64,000 nt of DNA from NCBI RefSeq assembly GCF_027019125.1, contig NZ_JALUXE010000006.1, forward strand, positions 1 through 64,000, read 5' to 3'. The first letter of the stretch is position 1. The number at the start of each line of letters is the position of its first letter. Source of the DNA: Roseovarius sp. Lineage in GTDB: Bacteria; Pseudomonadota; Alphaproteobacteria; Rhodobacterales; Rhodobacteraceae. Below, in pieces: positions 8,230-17,517 of the stretch. Both the position numbers and the translations under genes were made by a program. Below the pieces are notes generated by a model. It did no database searches and was not told the DNA's origin. It saw only the letters and a list, made by a program, of their open reading frames with translations.

Positions 8230-8880
8230 ATGGCACCAGAGACCGAGCGGCCTGCCCCAATGCTCATTGGAGACAGCCCAGCCCTTGATTTCCTGAATTC
8301 GATAGCTGCCCCAAAGGGCCTGGTGATAGATTGGCTGGAAACCAACACCAGTTTACTGGATTGGTTCGAGCAATCCGGGCTGTGTGAAAAGAGCGAGTTG
8401 GCGCGCCTGCGCGACGAAGCGGATCCCGCAGAGATGGCAAAAGCTCTGCAGGATATTCATGCTTTCCGAGATGTGTTTCGCGATTTCATCGAAGAGGCTG
8501 CTGGAAAGACGAACCCACCGGTTAGCGATCAGTTGGTGAGAGAGATCAACGCGATTCTGCTGGGCGGCACATTAACGATGCAGATCGTGGAGACCGCGCA
8601 GGATCGTGTGGGCGATACGGGGGCCGCCCCGACCCACGCCCTTAGAACGCAGATCGACCTGCGCACTCCGCGCGATCTGCTGGTTCGTGTTGCAGCGGCT
8701 TGTGCCAAGTTGATGTGCGAAGCCGATTTTTCCTGCGTCAGAAACTGTGAAGGGCCAACGTGCACGATGTACTTTCTGGATGTCAGCAAGAACCGCAAGC
8801 GGCGCTGGTGCAGCATGAGCATCTGCGGAAACCGCGCGAAAGCGGCAACGCACCGGAAAGCCAAGGCTGCGTCGTCTTAG
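8230..8880 (+). CDS. ABATE/CGNR zinc-finger domain protein, putative regulator
   Basis: The 216-residue product has an N-terminal ABATE-type segment (SPALDFLNSIA) and a C-terminal CGNR treble-clef zinc finger: Cys in CEGPTCTMYFLD, then RRWCSMSICGNRAKAATHR. CGNR proteins are thought to be stress-responsive DNA-binding regulators with a ligand-binding N-terminal half. It is read divergently from the hydrolase-azoreductase-cupin run and probably controls it. Ligand unknown. Confidence 0.88.
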   Translation: MAPETERPAPMLIGDSPALDFLNSIAAPKGLVIDWLETNTSLLDWFEQSGLCEKSELARLRDEADPAEMAKALQDIHAFRDVFRDFIEEAAGKTNPPVSDQLVREINAILLGGTLTMQIVETAQDRVGDTGAAPTHALRTQIDLRTPRDLLVRVAAACAKLMCEADFSCVRNCEGPTCTMYFLDVSKNRKRRWCSMSICGNRAKAATHRKAKAASS

Positions 8881-9268
8881 GTGCTTCGTCGGTGATCCCC
8901 CGCCATGTTGCCGCGAGGCTCGCCGTGGCAGGATGGGAAAGCATACAGCGGCACGTGAGCGAGGCGTGGATTGGGCCATGCCAGAGAGGAACGATCACCA
9001 AGGCCGAGCTTTGCCCCGGCTGGCGGCACCGCGTGCCGATGCGGTGACTGTCGTTCACGCGTCAATGGTCCGCAAGCCACAGAGAGCGCCCCAACCCGAC
9101 CGCGCAATTTACGATGTTCTTTTGCCGCGATCCAAATCGTGAGGAGCACCCTTGCCGCATGATCGCGCAGATTTTTATTGTAGACAATATGTATTATACT
9201 GATCTATACAGCGCCTCTGAACCCCGACCTGAGAAGTCGCAAAGGTTGGGCATCATGGAGGATGGCGC
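8881..9268. other. Intergenic region with a GntR promoter/operator area
   Basis: About 390 bases without a convincing gene; the open frames here lack good codon pattern and ribosome sites. The distal part (9165-9210) is AT-rich and holds the two small palindromes listed separately, likely the promoter of the downstream GntR operon. Confidence 0.6.
9178..9199. promoter_or_regulatory. Candidate FadR-type (GntR) operator pair
   Basis: TTGTAGACAA (9178-9187) has the GT-N2-AC symmetry of FadR-subfamily operators and is followed at once by the palindrome GTATTATAC (9191-9199). Both lie about 70-90 bases before the GntR gene start, in the only AT-rich part of the intergenic region, with TATTAT/TATACT hexamers that could be a -10. 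Autoregulation is the simplest reading. Confidence 0.45.
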
Positions 9269-9991
9269 GTGGGCGAAGGATCAATCAGCCGAAAGGCGCG
9301 TTGCGTCGAGGACATGCGGCGGCGTGTTTTGACGCAGGAATTCGAGCCGGGCAGTTATCTGGACGAGGCCGAGATGGCGGAGACCTATGGCATTTCGCGT
9401 CCGCCGCTGCGGGAGGTGCTGAACCAGCTGGCCGGCGAGGGCTATGTTGTTCTGCATCAGAACCGGGGCGCGCAGGTGGCGCCGATGACGCACAAGACCC
9501 TGCGCAATTTCTTCATGGTGGCGCCGATGCTCTATGCGGCCGTGTCGCGTTTGGCCGCCGAGCACGCGACCCCGGCGCAGATCATGCGTCTCAAGGATGC
9601 CCAGACCCTCTTTCGCAAGGCAATTCGCGAGGGCGATACAGCCGAACGCGCGCTGATGAATCAACGCTTTCACGCGATCATCGGCGAGATGGCCGACAAC
9701 GAATTCCTCACCCCCAGTCTGCGACGCCTGCTGATCGACCACACGCGGATCGGCATGTCCTTTTACAACCCGCGCAATCAGTCATTGGCGGCGCAGCGCA
9801 ATATCGCGGCAGATCACCATGACCAGTTCATCCGGCTGATCGAGCAGGGTGATGCCGACGGAGCCGCACAGCTTGCGCTGGACCATTGGGAGCTGTCGCG
9901 CGCTGAAATCGAAACATTCGCAACCCCTGCCGGAATGCAGATACCGCTTGGCCGCGCGCCGGGCGATATGGGCAAGAAAGGAACGTCATGA
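9269..9991 (+). CDS. GntR family regulator, FadR/FCD subfamily
   Basis: A 240-residue regulator with a winged-helix N-terminus (EAEMAETYGISRPPLREVLNQLAGEGYVVLHQNRGAQV, shown in pieces) and an FCD all-helical ligand domain (NQRFHAIIGEMADN; later HDQFIRLIEQGDADGAAQLALDH with metal-binding His). FCD regulators sense carboxylic acids. The start codon is GTG at 9269. Its stop overlaps the ATG of the DapA-family gene, so it heads the catabolic operon and should repress it until the substrate or an intermediate binds. Confidence 0.9.
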   Translation: MGEGSISRKARCVEDMRRRVLTQEFEPGSYLDEAEMAETYGISRPPLREVLNQLAGEGYVVLHQNRGAQVAPMTHKTLRNFFMVAPMLYAAVSRLAAEHATPAQIMRLKDAQTLFRKAIREGDTAERALMNQRFHAIIGEMADNEFLTPSLRRLLIDHTRIGMSFYNPRNQSLAAQRNIAADHHDQFIRLIEQGDADGAAQLALDHWELSRAEIETFATPAGMQIPLGRAPGDMGKKGTS

Positions 9992-10911
9992 AATTCGACG
10001 GCATTTACACCCCGGTCATCACGCCCCATTTTGAGGATGGCCGCATTGACCGCGACGCGCTAGCGGCGCAGATCGAGTATCTGATCGGTGCGGGCGTGCA
10101 CGGGTTGATCAATGGCGGCTCGACCGGCGAATATTACGCGCAGAGCCTTGAGGAGCGGCTGGAGATGGCCAGTTTCGTCAAGGAGGTCATCGGCGACCGT
10201 CTGCCGCTGATCGTCGGCACTGTGGCAATCCGCCTGCCCGATTCCATTGCCATGGCGGAACATGCGGCCAAGATCGGGGCGGCCGCCCTGCTCGTCGGGT
10301 CGCCCCCCTACGCGGTGCCGACCGAACGCGAGAACGCCTTGAACGCGCTCGCCATTGACCGCGCCGCTGACCTGCCGATCATGCTCTATAATTATCCTGG
10401 CCGCATGGGTATCGACATGGGCGAGGAATTCCTCGACCGCGTAGGGCGCAGCCGTAATTTCTGTGCCATCAAGGAAAGCTCTGGAGACATCAATCGCGTG
10501 CACCTGCTGGCGCGCGACTATCCGCATATCCAGATGTCCTGCGGCATGGACGACCAGGCGCTTGAATTCTTTGCATGGGGCGCGCGCTCTTGGGTTTGCG
10601 CGGGCTCGAATTTCCTGCCCGCCGAACATATCGCGCTCTGGCGTGCCTGCGCGGTCGATGGCGATTTCGACAGAGGCCGCAGGATCATGTCGGCGATGAT
10701 GCCGCTGATGCGGGTGCTGGAACAGGGCGGCAAGTTCATCCAATGCGTCAAACATGGCTGCGAGATGATGGGCCACTATGCCGGGCCGCCGCGCCCGCCG
10801 CTCAAGCCGCTGAACAAGGACGACAAGCGGCAGTTGGAGCAGGTGGTGCGGGTGCTCAAGCGCACCGTGGCCGAGATCGAGGCCGGACATCAGGTGGAGG
10901 CAGCAGCATGA
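9988..10911 (+). CDS. Dihydrodipicolinate synthase/N-acetylneuraminate lyase family aldolase
   Basis: This 307-residue (beta/alpha)8 enzyme has the family hallmarks: GGSTGE at 43-48, catalytic Tyr134 in YNYPGR and the Schiff-base Lys162 in IKESSG. Because lysine synthesis genes are not nearby and the gene sits between a FadR-type regulator and an aldehyde dehydrogenase, a catabolic role is likelier than DapA itself. Catabolic members include lyases of sugar acids and the deaminase of pyrroline-4-hydroxy-2-carboxylate in hydroxyproline breakdown. It overlaps the next gene by ATGA. Confidence 0.9.
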   Translation: MKFDGIYTPVITPHFEDGRIDRDALAAQIEYLIGAGVHGLINGGSTGEYYAQSLEERLEMASFVKEVIGDRLPLIVGTVAIRLPDSIAMAEHAAKIGAAALLVGSPPYAVPTERENALNALAIDRAADLPIMLYNYPGRMGIDMGEEFLDRVGRSRNFCAIKESSGDINRVHLLARDYPHIQMSCGMDDQALEFFAWGARSWVCAGSNFLPAEHIALWRACAVDGDFDRGRRIMSAMMPLMRVLEQGGKFIQCVKHGCEMMGHYAGPPRPPLKPLNKDDKRQLEQVVRVLKRTVAEIEAGHQVEAAA

Positions 10912-12404
10912 GCGATCTTTTGACAACCGAGGAATACAAGGCCATCGCGGCGGGGCTCAGCTTTCCTACGCAGGCCTTTATCGACGGTCGCTTCCGGCCC
11001 GCCGCATCCGGCCGGACCTTTGCCAGTCTCAATCCTGCCACCGGCGACACGCTGGCCGAGATTGCCGCCTGCGATTCAAGGGACGTGGATTTCGCCGTTG
11101 CCAAGGCACGAGATGCCTTCGAGGATGGGCGCTGGTCACGTCTGCATCCGGGCGACCGCAAGGCCGTGCTGATCCGCCTCGCCAAGCTGATCAAGCGCAA
11201 CGCCCGCGAACTGGCGGTGTTGGAGAGCCTGGAAAGTGGCAAGACGATCTATGATTGCGAAACGGTGGACCTGCCCGAAACGATCCATTGCCTGACCTGG
11301 CATGCGGAACTGATCGACAAGATCTATGATCAGGTGGCCCCCGCCTCGGACAATCACATTGCGATGGTGCTGCGCGAACCCGTGGGTGTTGTCGGCCTCG
11401 TTCTGCCGTGGAATTTTCCGCTGTTGATGCTGGCGTGGAAAATCGGCCCCGCACTTGCGGCGGGCTGTTCGGTTATCGTGAAGCCGGCCGAGGAAACATC
11501 ACTCACCGCGCTGCGCGTGGCGGAACTGGCGATGGAGGCCGGCGTGCCTGCGGGCGTGTTCAACGTTCTGCCGGGGTCGGGGCCGGATGTGGGCGAACCC
11601 TTGGGCCGTCACATGGATGTGGACGCCATCAGCTTTACGGGTTCGACCGAGACGGGGCGGCGCTTTCTGCGATACGCGGCAGAGAGCAATCTCAAGGAAG
11701 TGACGCTGGAAATGGGCGGCAAGAATCCTGCCGTCGTGCTCGATGATGCCGAAAACCTGGACCGGGTGGCGGCACATATCGTCAACGGGGCGTTCTGGAA
11801 CATGGGCGAAAACTGCTCTGCCTCGTCACGTCTTATCGTGCAGCGGGGGGGCAAGGCGGCGCTTCTGGAACGGATCATCGCCCATGCCCGCGAATGGCCG
11901 ATGGGTGATCCGCTGGATCCGGTCAACCGGGTGGGCGCCTTGGTTTCCAAGACGCATTTCGACAAGGTCTGCGGCTATCTGAACGATGGCGCGACGATCC
12001 TCTTGGGCGGTATGGCACAGGACGGATTCGTCGCGCCGACCATTCTTGAGGTCGCGGCAGATGCGCCTCAGGCGCGCGAGGAAATCTTTGGCCCGGTCCT
12101 GTCGGTTCTGACGGTGGACAGTTTCGACGAGGCAATCGCCCTGGCCAACAGCACCGAATACGGGCTCGCCGCCTCGATCTTTACGGCCAACATCAAGCGG
12201 GCGCTCCGGGGCGCGCGGGCGCTCCGGGCGGGGACGGTCACGGTCAACAGCTTTGGTGAGGGCGACATTTCGACCCCGTTTGGCGGGTTCAAGGCCAGCG
12301 GCTTTGGCGGGCGCGACAACGGCATTCACGCCCATGACCAATATACCCAGTTAAAGACCATCTGGGTTGATCTCAGCGACGATGCGGATGAGGCGGTGGA
12401 GTGA
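10908..12404 (+). CDS. NAD(P)-dependent aldehyde dehydrogenase
   Basis: A 498-residue ALDH with catalytic Cys303 (GENCSASSR), general base Glu268 (LEMGGKNP), the LPWNFP motif at 166-171 and FTGST at 243-247. It most resembles the PuuC-like group acting on omega-amino aldehydes, but substrate cannot be fixed by eye. The start is taken at the ATG overlapping the stop of the DapA-family gene; the much longer upstream frame is a shadow of that gene. The end overlaps the GTG of the FAD oxidoreductase gene. Confidence 0.93.
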   Translation: MSDLLTTEEYKAIAAGLSFPTQAFIDGRFRPAASGRTFASLNPATGDTLAEIAACDSRDVDFAVAKARDAFEDGRWSRLHPGDRKAVLIRLAKLIKRNARELAVLESLESGKTIYDCETVDLPETIHCLTWHAELIDKIYDQVAPASDNHIAMVLREPVGVVGLVLPWNFPLLMLAWKIGPALAAGCSVIVKPAEETSLTALRVAELAMEAGVPAGVFNVLPGSGPDVGEPLGRHMDVDAISFTGSTETGRRFLRYAAESNLKEVTLEMGGKNPAVVLDDAENLDRVAAHIVNGAFWNMGENCSASSRLIVQRGGKAALLERIIAHAREWPMGDPLDPVNRVGALVSKTHFDKVCGYLNDGATILLGGMAQDGFVAPTILEVAADAPQAREEIFGPVLSVLTVDSFDEAIALANSTEYGLAASIFTANIKRALRGARALRAGTVTVNSFGEGDISTPFGGFKASGFGGRDNGIHAHDQYTQLKTIWVDLSDDADEAVE

Positions 12405-13741
12405 ACAGCCTGCGGGTACAAGACCTGCCGGCCCTGCCGGGGCCGGCGGCCTGGAATGCGATCCTTGGGCCAGCCCCGGCATACGCGCCGCTCACCGGCA
12501 CGCACCGCGCCGATGTGGTGATCGTGGGCGCGGGCTTTGCCGGGTTGTCTGCTGCGCGCCGTCTGCGTCAGATCGACCCGCGCGCCTCGGTCGTCGTGCT
12601 GGAGGCCGGGCGCGTCGCCGAGGGCTCGGCCGGGCGCAACTCGGGCTTCATGATCGACCTGCCGCATGATCTGACATCAGAGGATTACGCAGGCGCGGGC
12701 GATGACCGGGCGATGATCGCGCTCAACCGTAGGGCAATCGCCTTTGCGGCCGAGGCCGTCCAGGACTACGGCATCGACCAAGGGTTCTTTGACCCAGCGG
12801 GCAAGATCAACGGGGCCGCCAGCGATACGGCGCATGCGCATAACGAGAGCTATGCCGCGCATCTGGCCTCTTTGGGCGAGCCCTGCGAGATGCTGGATGC
12901 CCGCGCCATGCACGATCTGACCGGGTCGGCGCATTACAAATCGGGCCTTTATACGCCGGGGACTGTCATGCTCCAGCCTGCGGGGTATATCCGGGGGCTT
13001 GCGGCGGGGTTGGTGCGAGAGGGTGTCACGCTCCACGAAAACAGCGCCGTCACCGCGCTGAGGCGCGACGGCAGCGACTGGACCGTTTCTACCGCGACAG
13101 GTCAGATCAGCGCCGGGTGCGTGATCCTGACGGTCAATGGCCATCTCGAAAGCTTTGGGTTTGAGCGGGGGCGGCTCATGCAGCTTTTCCTCTACGCGGT
13201 CATGACCCCGGAACTGGACGCCGACATGCTCGCCCGCCTGGGCGGGGCCAACCGTTGGGGTATCACGCCGGCTGACCCGATGGGCACGACCCTGCGCCGG
13301 ATCGACAGCGCACAGGGCGGCAACCGGATCATTACGCGCACCTGCGCCACGCTGGCACCGGGCCGCAAGGTGGGCCCCGGCCATGTTGCGCGCGCCGCGC
13401 GCGTCATGCAGCAGAAATTCGAGGCCCGCTTTCCCCAGCTCAAGGGGATGCGCATGCAATACGCCTGGGCCGGGCATCTCTGCCTCACGCTCAATGGCGT
13501 GGCTGTCATGCGCAAGCTGGATGACGGGCTCTATTCCGGATGCGTTCAAAACGGTCTCGGCACCGCGCGCGGCACGCTGACCGGCATCGGTGCCGCAGAA
13601 TTGGCCTGTGGGATCACAAGCGAAATCACCCGCCATTTCAGTGCCGAGGCCCCTCCGCGTCGCCTGCCACCACAACCCTTGCAGCAGATCGGGGCAAACG
13701 CGGTGCTGCGCTACAAGGAATGGCGCGCGCGCGAGGAATGA
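12401..13741 (+). CDS. FAD-dependent oxidoreductase (DAO family)
   Basis: The 446-residue protein has an N-terminal FAD-binding Rossmann fold (VIVGAGFAGLSAARRL, GxGxxG at 43-48; VVVLEAG acid at 68) and the SAGRNSGFM segment usual in DadA/PuuB-type amine or amino-acid oxidases. A GTG start at 12401 overlaps the ALDH stop. It would oxidise an amine or imino acid, feeding the aldehyde dehydrogenase or the DapA-family enzyme. Together with those it matches either a gamma-glutamylated amine pathway or a D-hydroxyproline oxidase route; the sequence alone cannot decide. Confidence 0.9.
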   Translation: MNSLRVQDLPALPGPAAWNAILGPAPAYAPLTGTHRADVVIVGAGFAGLSAARRLRQIDPRASVVVLEAGRVAEGSAGRNSGFMIDLPHDLTSEDYAGAGDDRAMIALNRRAIAFAAEAVQDYGIDQGFFDPAGKINGAASDTAHAHNESYAAHLASLGEPCEMLDARAMHDLTGSAHYKSGLYTPGTVMLQPAGYIRGLAAGLVREGVTLHENSAVTALRRDGSDWTVSTATGQISAGCVILTVNGHLESFGFERGRLMQLFLYAVMTPELDADMLARLGGANRWGITPADPMGTTLRRIDSAQGGNRIITRTCATLAPGRKVGPGHVARAARVMQQKFEARFPQLKGMRMQYAWAGHLCLTLNGVAVMRKLDDGLYSGCVQNGLGTARGTLTGIGAAELACGITSEITRHFSAEAPPRRLPPQPLQQIGANAVLRYKEWRAREE

Positions 13742-13798
13742 GGAAGAGTGCCAACAAGGCCTTGGCAGGACCATGCCTTGCGGACGGGGACGATCCGC

Positions 13799-15355
13799 TC
13801 AGTACTCCTGGTTGAGCGCGTCTGCCGGTGGAATTTCGCGTTCGCGCCGGGCGATGTAATCGCGCAAAGCCTCATCCACGCCAGCATCCAGCCGCGGCTC
13901 CACATAGGCGTCCAACATCCGGCGCGCATGAAGGAGCGCGCGTTCGGTCGTATCCTTGGACCCGTCCGCCACCCATTGTTCGATCGCGTTGTTGTCAAAG
14001 AGTTCGGGCATGAAGAAGGCCGTTTGGAAATTCTCCTGCGTATGCGGATGGCCCAGATAATGCCCGCCCGGCCCGACATCGGGGATCGCTGCCAGCGCCT
14101 GCTCGAAATCACCCCATTGCGGCCCTTCGGCCATGCGATAGGCCATGGCGCATTGCTCGGCATCGACGACGAATTTCGCCACAGAGCAATGCATTCCTGC
14201 CTCGTTCCAGCCCGCCGAGTGCCAGATGTAATTGGCCCCGGCATGGATGACCGCCGAGAGAGTCGTCGCGGATTCGTAGCCTGCCTGCGCGTCCAGTATC
14301 TTGGCGCCGCCCAGAGTGTTCGAGGTGCGCCACGGGACACCATAGAACCGCGCCATCTGGCCGATCATGAAATTCATCAGGGAAATCTCTGGCGTGCCTG
14401 CCATCGGCGCGCCGGATTTCATCGACACCGTTGAGAGGTAATGCCCATAGATCGCGGGGCATCCACGGCGGATGATCTGTGTATAGGCCAATGCGCTCAG
14501 CGCCTCGGCATTGAGCTGTGCTACGGTGGCGGGCACGCTTGCTGGGGTATTGGCCCCGCCCAGCACGAAAGGGGAGCAGAGCACCGGCTGATTCCGACGG
14601 CAAAAGGCCCGCATCGCGCCCAGCATGGTTTCATCCCAGACCAGAGGCGAGTTGCCGTTGCAGTTGCCGGTCGTGACCGGATTCTGCTCCATGAACTCTG
14701 CGCCAAACAGGATGGCGCACATTTCCATCACGTCCTCGGCATTCTTGGGGCTCGTGGTCATGCCCATGAAGGTCTTGTCCGAGTATTTCATCGAAGAATA
14801 GGTGATCCGCAGATGCCGTTGGCTGATCGGGTGATCGTAGGGCTCGACGATGTGATGCGCGCTGGAATGGAGCGCGGGCATCATGTGGCTCAGTTTGTGG
14901 AACATCGCGAGATCGGCCAGCGTCGGGTTGCGGCGCACATCGTCGAGGTCGCGCAAATAGGGCGCGCCGGTCATGGGCACAAAGATAGAATGCCGTCCGC
15001 CAAGGCGGACATTCTTGCCCGGATCGCGGGCCGAATAGGTGAAATCCGACGGGATCGTGGCAATCAGATCGCGGATCAACCCACGGTCGGGATAGACCAT
15101 TTCGCCCACAACCTTTGCCCCTGCGCGGCGCCAATCCTCAAGCGCGATGGGGTCGCGGAATTGCACGCCGACATTTTCAAGAACATCCATCGAAGCAAGG
15201 TCGATCCGTTCGACCTGTGCGCCGTTCATCACCTCGCAGAGCGGGAGCTGTCCTGTCAGACCGGGCAGCATCTGGACATTGGGCGCGCTGCGCAGCGTGC
15301 GCCGGGCGCTACGTCCGCCAGAACGGGCACGGGGCGCTGTTTTCGTGTCGGGCAT
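13799..15355 (-). CDS. MttB-type (trimethylamine methyltransferase family) protein, non-pyrrolysine
   Basis: The 518-residue protein matches the MttB superfamily: an N-terminal LENVGVQFRDPIALEDWRR region, then the TIM-barrel part with TTGNCNGNSPLVWDE and SAGWNEAGMHCSVAKFV. It reads through without an amber codon, so it is a non-pyrrolysine member; characterised relatives demethylate quaternary amines such as glycine betaine, proline betaine or carnitine, passing the methyl group to a corrinoid protein. No corrinoid protein gene is visible here. It is convergent with the oxidase operon and downstream of the AAA+ regulator on the same strand. Confidence 0.88.
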   Translation of the reverse strand: MPDTKTAPRARSGGRSARRTLRSAPNVQMLPGLTGQLPLCEVMNGAQVERIDLASMDVLENVGVQFRDPIALEDWRRAGAKVVGEMVYPDRGLIRDLIATIPSDFTYSARDPGKNVRLGGRHSIFVPMTGAPYLRDLDDVRRNPTLADLAMFHKLSHMMPALHSSAHHIVEPYDHPISQRHLRITYSSMKYSDKTFMGMTTSPKNAEDVMEMCAILFGAEFMEQNPVTTGNCNGNSPLVWDETMLGAMRAFCRRNQPVLCSPFVLGGANTPASVPATVAQLNAEALSALAYTQIIRRGCPAIYGHYLSTVSMKSGAPMAGTPEISLMNFMIGQMARFYGVPWRTSNTLGGAKILDAQAGYESATTLSAVIHAGANYIWHSAGWNEAGMHCSVAKFVVDAEQCAMAYRMAEGPQWGDFEQALAAIPDVGPGGHYLGHPHTQENFQTAFFMPELFDNNAIEQWVADGSKDTTERALLHARRMLDAYVEPRLDAGVDEALRDYIARREREIPPADALNQEY

Positions 15356-15625
15356 GGTCGTCGGTCCTTTCGGCTGGAACGATCATGCGCCCGGGCGGAG
15401 CTGTCCATTTGCTGATTTGCGAAGCGCAAATCGCGGAAAACGACGCTAAGCCACCTGCGCGGTCGGGCCGCGCCCCGCCTGTCGGATTGTTCGCTGACAG
15501 AAGGCATGAGGGAGCAGGCAACAGCCTTTGGGCCTGTGCTTCAACCTTGTCACCCGCATAGCGTTGGACGCGCGTTCAGCTCGGGACGCCGAACGCTTTG
15601 TCCTGAATGGTTTCGATCTGCGCGC

Positions 15626-17479
15626 TTAGGTCCAGTCCGCCTCGACTATATTCAGGCTGCCGATGCGGGAATAGAGCGTTGTGGGTTTGACGCCGAGCAG
15701 AGCGGCCGCCCCGGTGGGGCCAGCAATGCGACCGCGCGTTTCGCGCAGGGCAGCGATCAGGTTTGTGCGAATGAGGTCCTGCATCTGCGCCTCGGTGCGA
15801 AACGAGCGGCCTGTTTCGGCCTGCGGCCCGAGCCCGCCCAGTTCGACCACCAGCTTGCGATCCTGAGACACAATCGCGGCGCGCTCCATCACGTTGTGAA
15901 GCTCGCGCACATTGCCGGGCCAGTCGTAGGATTGCAATTGCTGCACCACCCCTTCGGTCAAGACAGGCTCCGGGCGGTTGAGCCTCCGGCAGGCGATCTT
16001 GAGCAGATGGGCCGCCAGAAGGGGAATATCCTCTTGCCGGTCACGGAGCGGCTGGCAGGTGATGGGAAAAACACTGAGAAACAGATACAGGTCTTCGCGG
16101 ATGCGATGAGAGCGGCGCGCCTGCTTGTCCGACAGCGTGGTCGATGCGATCACGCGGATATCAAGCGGTTTTGCGCGGGTATCGCCCAAACGGGTCACGC
16201 TGCTGTTTTGCAAGGCGGCCAAGAGTTTGCCCTGTATTTCGAAGGGTAGCTCTTCGACATCATCGAGGAACAGCGTGCCACTATGCGCGAGTTCGAGTTT
16301 GCCGGGCTTGTCGCGCGTGGCGCCGTTGGGGGCACCGCGCACCTGACCCCATAATTCGGCTTCCACTTCTTCGGGCGCGACGGAGCCGCATTTGAAGTGG
16401 ATGAGGGGGCGGCGCGCGCGGGGGCTCGCCTTGTGAATGGCGGTGGCGACGAGCGATTTGCCGGTCCCGGTCTCGCCACTGATGAACACGGTGGCATCCG
16501 TGCGCGCCACAAGGTCAATCCGTTGCACGATCTGGCGGACCGCAGGCGACGCGCCGATGATGTTGTGATGCGCGCGTTCGGTCGTGATCGCCTCTTGCAG
16601 GTAGGCGTTTTCCTGTTCCAGCCGGTCGCGCAGGGCGGCAACCTCTGCCATCGCCTCGCGCAGCTTGCGTTCATTTTCCTTGCGTTCGGTGATGTCGCGA
16701 AAGATCACGACGGCCCCGGCTAGGACATTCTGATCGTAGATCGGGGTCGAGACATATTCGACACGGATCGGTTTGCCATCCTTGCGCCAGAACACCTCGT
16801 CTTCGATGCGGTTGACCTCTTCAAAGCGGAAGGACTGATAGATCGGGCAATCATGGGCGTGATACACGTCGCCGTTGAGATGGTGGTGGTGGATCACGGA
16901 GTGAATGTCGTGGCCCAAAAGGTCTTCGGCGGTCCATCCCAGCATTTCCTGCGCGGCGCGGTTGAGAAAGGTGGTCTTGCCATCGGCATTGACGCCATAG
17001 ATCCCTTCGCCGGCGGCATTCAGGATCAACTGGTTCTGACGTTCGAGTTCGGAAAAGAACTCCTGCGCGCGCCGCCATTCGAGCAGCCCCGAGCGGTGCA
17101 GTTCGGCGGCCTGCGCGATGCGGTCGTGCCGCTCCATTTCCTCGAGATCGAGCAGTGTCAGGGCCAGAAGCGAAGGCCCATCACTGACCAGCCTGCCCCG
17201 GATTTCCACGCGCAGGGGCGTGCCCTTGGTCGTGGAGAGGGTGATGTCGCGGCTCCAGGCCTCGCCCCGATGGGCGATTTCATCCACCAACACGATAAAG
17301 CTGGGCAGGCTGGCCCCGACCAGTGGCGAAAAGGTCGTTCCGGGCACAGACCCCAGATCCAGCAGCTTGCGGGCGCGAGGATTGGCCGCGACGATGCGGT
17401 CGGCGACAAGGTCGATCACCAGCGCCGCCTCGGCCAGCGCATCAAGCAGGGAATCGGGGGTTGTCGATATTTCACGCAT
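15626..17479 (-). CDS. PAS-AAA+-Fis family activator with altered GAFTGA loop
   Basis: A 617-residue NtrC-like regulator: N-terminal PAS-like segments (~10-120 and ~145-270, the second with a HHHH cluster and a CPI motif), a coiled linker, an AAA+ domain with Walker A GETGTGKS and Walker B GTLFLDDVEEL, and a C-terminal Fis helix-turn-helix. The sigma-54 contact loop GAFTGA reads GAPNGA, and other conserved spots are altered (GKS for GKE). It may therefore act on sigma-70 promoters, as Rhodobacter capsulatus NtrC does, or have lost remodelling. The ATG at 17479 is preferred; an open TTG lies at 17515. It is divergent from the cyanate operon and probably controls it. Confidence 0.85.
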   Translation of the reverse strand: MREISTTPDSLLDALAEAALVIDLVADRIVAANPRARKLLDLGSVPGTTFSPLVGASLPSFIVLVDEIAHRGEAWSRDITLSTTKGTPLRVEIRGRLVSDGPSLLALTLLDLEEMERHDRIAQAAELHRSGLLEWRRAQEFFSELERQNQLILNAAGEGIYGVNADGKTTFLNRAAQEMLGWTAEDLLGHDIHSVIHHHHLNGDVYHAHDCPIYQSFRFEEVNRIEDEVFWRKDGKPIRVEYVSTPIYDQNVLAGAVVIFRDITERKENERKLREAMAEVAALRDRLEQENAYLQEAITTERAHHNIIGASPAVRQIVQRIDLVARTDATVFISGETGTGKSLVATAIHKASPRARRPLIHFKCGSVAPEEVEAELWGQVRGAPNGATRDKPGKLELAHSGTLFLDDVEELPFEIQGKLLAALQNSSVTRLGDTRAKPLDIRVIASTTLSDKQARRSHRIREDLYLFLSVFPITCQPLRDRQEDIPLLAAHLLKIACRRLNRPEPVLTEGVVQQLQSYDWPGNVRELHNVMERAAIVSQDRKLVVELGGLGPQAETGRSFRTEAQMQDLIRTNLIAALRETRGRIAGPTGAAALLGVKPTTLYSRIGSLNIVEADWT

Positions 17480-17517
17480 GGTGTCAGCAAACACCGCTGC
17501 AGCGCGGCGTCGCAATA

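Noticed and set aside
13799..15355. MttB-type gene considered as a pyrrolysine-containing trimethylamine methyltransferase
   Set aside because: No in-frame amber codon; the frame is continuous, so it belongs to the non-pyrrolysine branch.
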